Assembly (NCBI RefSeq): GCF_900103695.1 | Contig: NZ_FNHF01000001.1 | Location: forward strand, 1,088,961 to 1,152,960 | Source: Sediminibacillus halophilus | GTDB lineage: Bacteria > Bacillota > Bacilli > Bacillales > Amphibacillaceae | Length of the DNA: 64,000 nucleotides | Reading direction: 5' to 3' | Shown here: positions 61,919 to 64,000 of the stretch, piece after piece | Position numbering within the stretch: position 1 is the stretch's first letter | Layout of the letters: every line of letters starts with the position of its first letter | The notes under the pieces: model-generated | What the model was told of the DNA's origin: nothing | What the model saw: only the letters and a program-made list of their open reading frames with translations | Database searches by the model: none | Program-made: the position numbers and the translations under genes

Positions 61919-62815
61919 ATGAGCGATCGAAAAAATCAGGTAATTGACAGCGCCCTGCAGCTATTTATCGAAAAAGGGATCGAGCAAACTTCTCTTCAGG
62001 ACATCTTAACGCGGGCGGGGATTTCCAAAGGGACTTTTTATAATTATTTTGCATCAAAAAACGAGTGCGTACTCGTTATTTTAGAGAGAGCCCGTTATGA
62101 AGCTAGCTTACAAAGACAGGAAATGCTAGCTGGTAACGACCCTACTGATATCGAGTTGTTGATCAAGCAGATATCCGTTCTATTAAACATCAATCATCAG
62201 CAAAACCTCATTGCTGTGTACAATTCGATTCTCCATTCCGGTGACAAAGAATTGAAAAAAATGATTTCCCTGCATCGACTAAATGAACATGAATGGCTGG
62301 CCGAGCGTTTCACCGATGTTTTCGGGGAACACGTACGGCCATACTCCTATGAAGCAGCTGTCTTGTTTTACGGAATGATGCAACATATCTCCATTACTTG
62401 GCGAATGACGCACGATGCCCCACTAGATCCGATAAAAGCGGCAAGGAAGATTATTCAGTATATAAAAGAAATCCTTCCAGTCATGGTAAGGGAAAAAACA
62501 GCACTTCTAGATTTGGAAGCAATGGAAATGTTGAAGAATAAGATTGAAATTCATCGGGTACCAAAAGGGGACATTCTTCACTTATTAGGTAGATTGAGAC
62601 AGGATATCAGAACAAGGACGAAACAAACGCCAAAAAACATGATCGATTTGGCGGATGTCTTGTTTGAAGAGCTTTCTGCCGACAACATCCGAAATGCGGT
62701 TATTGAATCACTGCTCCGGCCGTTCTACAAAGCTTTTGAAGATACTCCTTTTGCCAATGAAGCCAGAGAAATCGCTGCTAAAACGAGCCAATTTTTAAAA
62801 TCCACAGGGAAGTAA
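61919..62815 (+). CDS. TetR-family regulator of the second DHA2 pump (298 aa)
   Basis: A long TetR-type regulator. The N-terminal HTH is complete (VIDSALQLFIEKGIEQTSLQDILTRAGISKGTFYNYF in parts, residues 8-45). The C-terminal region is about 250 residues, matching the length of the other regulator at 2831-3655, and both end in a helical module of Leu/Arg repeats (LLGRLRQDIRTRTK here). It is expected to repress the divergent exporter by binding the two TATACY-N3-GGTATA sites. ATG 61919 follows CGGGGG. Confidence 0.9.
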   Translation: MSDRKNQVIDSALQLFIEKGIEQTSLQDILTRAGISKGTFYNYFASKNECVLVILERARYEASLQRQEMLAGNDPTDIELLIKQISVLLNINHQQNLIAVYNSILHSGDKELKKMISLHRLNEHEWLAERFTDVFGEHVRPYSYEAAVLFYGMMQHISITWRMTHDAPLDPIKAARKIIQYIKEILPVMVREKTALLDLEAMEMLKNKIEIHRVPKGDILHLLGRLRQDIRTRTKQTPKNMIDLADVLFEELSADNIRNAVIESLLRPFYKAFEDTPFANEAREIAAKTSQFLKSTGK

Positions 62816-62912
62816 ACAGTATGAATTTTGCACAAGCTTTGAAGCCTAAGTCGCAGATAAAAGAGGATAATGCAATTAGCGTTCATTAGTTACAAACACG
62901 AACAGCAAACGC

Positions 62913-62946
62913 AAACCCGTTTGGCACTTTTTTTTCAAACGGGTTT
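62913..62946. terminator. Bidirectional hairpin between convergent TetR and RodA-like genes
   Basis: AAACCCGTTTG pairs with CAAACGGGTTT (11 bp, 12-nt loop). T tracts are short, but the convergent placement fits a shared terminator. Confidence 0.75.
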
Positions 62947-62953
62947 CGTCATT

Positions 62954-64000
62954 TCATTCCATGTTGATTGCATTGAAAATCGATTTTCGTCGATAAACAC
63001 TAAGCACGAGTCCAAGCACGATGGCATTAAGTTCAATCGGAAAAGAACCATAGCTGATGAATGGCAACGATACACCTACAAGCGGGAAAAAACCCAAAAC
63101 CATACCTAGGTTGTAGAATATTTGGAAGGCAAGTAAGCTCACTCCACCCCCGATCAGTACTTTTCCCAATGGATCATTGACACGCGGGAAAATAAACAGC
63201 ATTCTTGCCAGAAGTCCAAAAAGCACGATTAATGTGAATAATCCGGCCAGCCAACCAAACTGTTGAATGATGGTTACAAGGGCAAAATCTGTATGAGCTT
63301 CCGGCACAGCTGCAGTTCGATTCCCTTCTCCCATCCACAGCCATTTTGCATTGGTAAGCACTTCTTGAATATTGGAATAAACAAACGTTGTTTCCTGGGT
63401 ATGTTCTCCTGTAACGTACGTTTTCAGCCGTGCTGCTAAACTGATAACTAGTCCAGAAGCCCCCATTATGAGTAAATATATTTTTTTAAGTCGAGCCATC
63501 TCAGCCCAGACAATCATGCCTATAAGGATAAATGAACAGAAGAGCATCGCCAAAACATTTCCAATAAACGCAAACAACAAAAATGGAATCAGAAAGAAAA
63601 TGCAAAGGATAAGTCCATTCATTCTTTTATCCTTTAAAAACCCGGTCCAGCTAATGAAAAAGAATGGAATCGTATCCAGAATGTTAAAAACGAGCGGCCC
63701 CAGTTCGACGGAAGGGAAGCCGTTTACGTAAGCAGTTGGAAAAAGGATCAAAAAGACTAACAAAAACAGTCCACCAAGATAACTTGCCCATCGAAACTTG
63801 ACTATTTTAGAATAGTCAACCAGTATCAATCCACCAGTAATCACTAACCCAACTATTGTGTAGATAATCTTATGAGGCACGAATCCTAAATTCTCGTCCA
63901 TCGCCAACAATGGTAAAAAGCCTAAACAGAGAGCCATCATCAATAGAACTGCTATCCACCAATCAACTTTGGGCCGGTGCAGTTTTTTCAACTCTTTCCC
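62954..64000 (-). CDS. FtsW/RodA/SpoVE-family SEDS protein, 5' end outside window
   Basis: An integral membrane SEDS glycosyltransferase-like protein. At least nine hydrophobic helices are visible. The late signature region is SLPFISYGSFPIELNAIVLG; typical members read LPFISYGGSS here, so this one is divergent. SEDS proteins polymerise glycan strands with a partner PBP for elongation, division or spore cortex. The frame stays open to the window edge, and although a TTG at 63991 could start it, the family's N-terminus is expected further upstream, so the gene is treated as partial. Which SEDS role it has cannot be said. Confidence 0.85.
   Translation of the reverse strand, partial: GKELKKLHRPKVDWWIAVLLMMALCLGFLPLLAMDENLGFVPHKIIYTIVGLVITGGLILVDYSKIVKFRWASYLGGLFLLVFLILFPTAYVNGFPSVELGPLVFNILDTIPFFFISWTGFLKDKRMNGLILCIFFLIPFLLFAFIGNVLAMLFCSFILIGMIVWAEMARLKKIYLLIMGASGLVISLAARLKTYVTGEHTQETTFVYSNIQEVLTNAKWLWMGEGNRTAAVPEAHTDFALVTIIQQFGWLAGLFTLIVLFGLLARMLFIFPRVNDPLGKVLIGGGVSLLAFQIFYNLGMVLGFFPLVGVSLPFISYGSFPIELNAIVLGLVLSVYRRKSIFNAINME

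Overview
The window reads as chromosome of a spore-forming, low-to-mid GC Firmicute of the Bacillaceae, most likely from the halotolerant soil group that includes Terribacillus, Oceanobacillus, Virgibacillus and Gracilibacillus. The reasons are two complete gerA-type germination operons, Spo0E-family genes, an aa3-type quinol oxidase qox operon, HemAT, a BCCT osmolyte transporter, a zinc-type S14 protein close to the B. subtilis one, and strong Bacillus-type ribosome binding sites. The genus is an inference. I see no tRNA, rRNA, insertion sequence, prophage or CRISPR array.

Layout. 1-1.2 kb: an edge-truncated proline-rich protein and two Spo0E-like genes. 1.3-8.9 kb: a TetR/DHA2 efflux pair, HAD hydrolase, acetyltransferase, esterase, D-Ala-D-Ala carboxypeptidase, acyl-CoA thioesterase. 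9-14.8 kb: a five-gene minus-strand run (acetyltransferase, broken alpha/beta hydrolase, MFS, SDR, LysR), small membrane proteins and another acetyltransferase. 16.2-20.9 kb: a sulfur island, with comA (phosphosulfolactate synthase) divergent from cysH-cysP-sat-cysC. 21-22.7 kb: a PAS-GGDEF cyclase. 23.4-27.2 kb: the first ger operon. 27.5-34.1 kb: MFS, DinB, a YraQ-type permease, a potassium channel/HD operon, a stand-alone SIR2 protein and a membrane methyltransferase-like protein. 34.3-38.3 kb: qoxABCD behind tandem Fnr/Rex-like boxes. 38.3-45.2 kb: DUF421/DUF4363, S14, secreted lipase, HemAT, BCCT carrier. 46-51.4 kb: mannitol genes mtlA-mtlR-mtlD. 51.7-55.3 kb: Cys-rich copper protein, methyltransferase, MMPL exporter divergent from its TetR. 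56.1-60.1 kb: the second ger operon, including a 47-codon fourth gene. 60.2-62.8 kb: a second DHA2/TetR pair. The right edge cuts a RodA/FtsW-family protein.

How it fits together. The sulfur genes take up sulfate, activate it and reduce it to sulfite, and ComA can condense sulfite with phosphoenolpyruvate to start sulfolactate, a known Bacillus spore solute. No sulfite reductase, sirohaem gene or comB is present here. Three TetR-family regulators each sit beside a transporter and beside palindromes that look like their operators. Intergenic DNA carries at least four copies of a structured dispersed repeat (about 13.3, 15.0, 16.1 and 45.8 kb) plus a related hairpin at 45.4 kb. Two genes, a TetR gene and an alpha/beta hydrolase gene, are interrupted at short homopolymers in ways that one missing base would explain, so either decay or sequence error must be considered.

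No clearly new multi-gene system stands out. The best candidates for a second look are the dispersed structured repeat, the stand-alone SIR2 gene facing a potassium channel/HD operon, the sulfite-terminating sulfur island, and the small genes (44, 47 and 50 codons).
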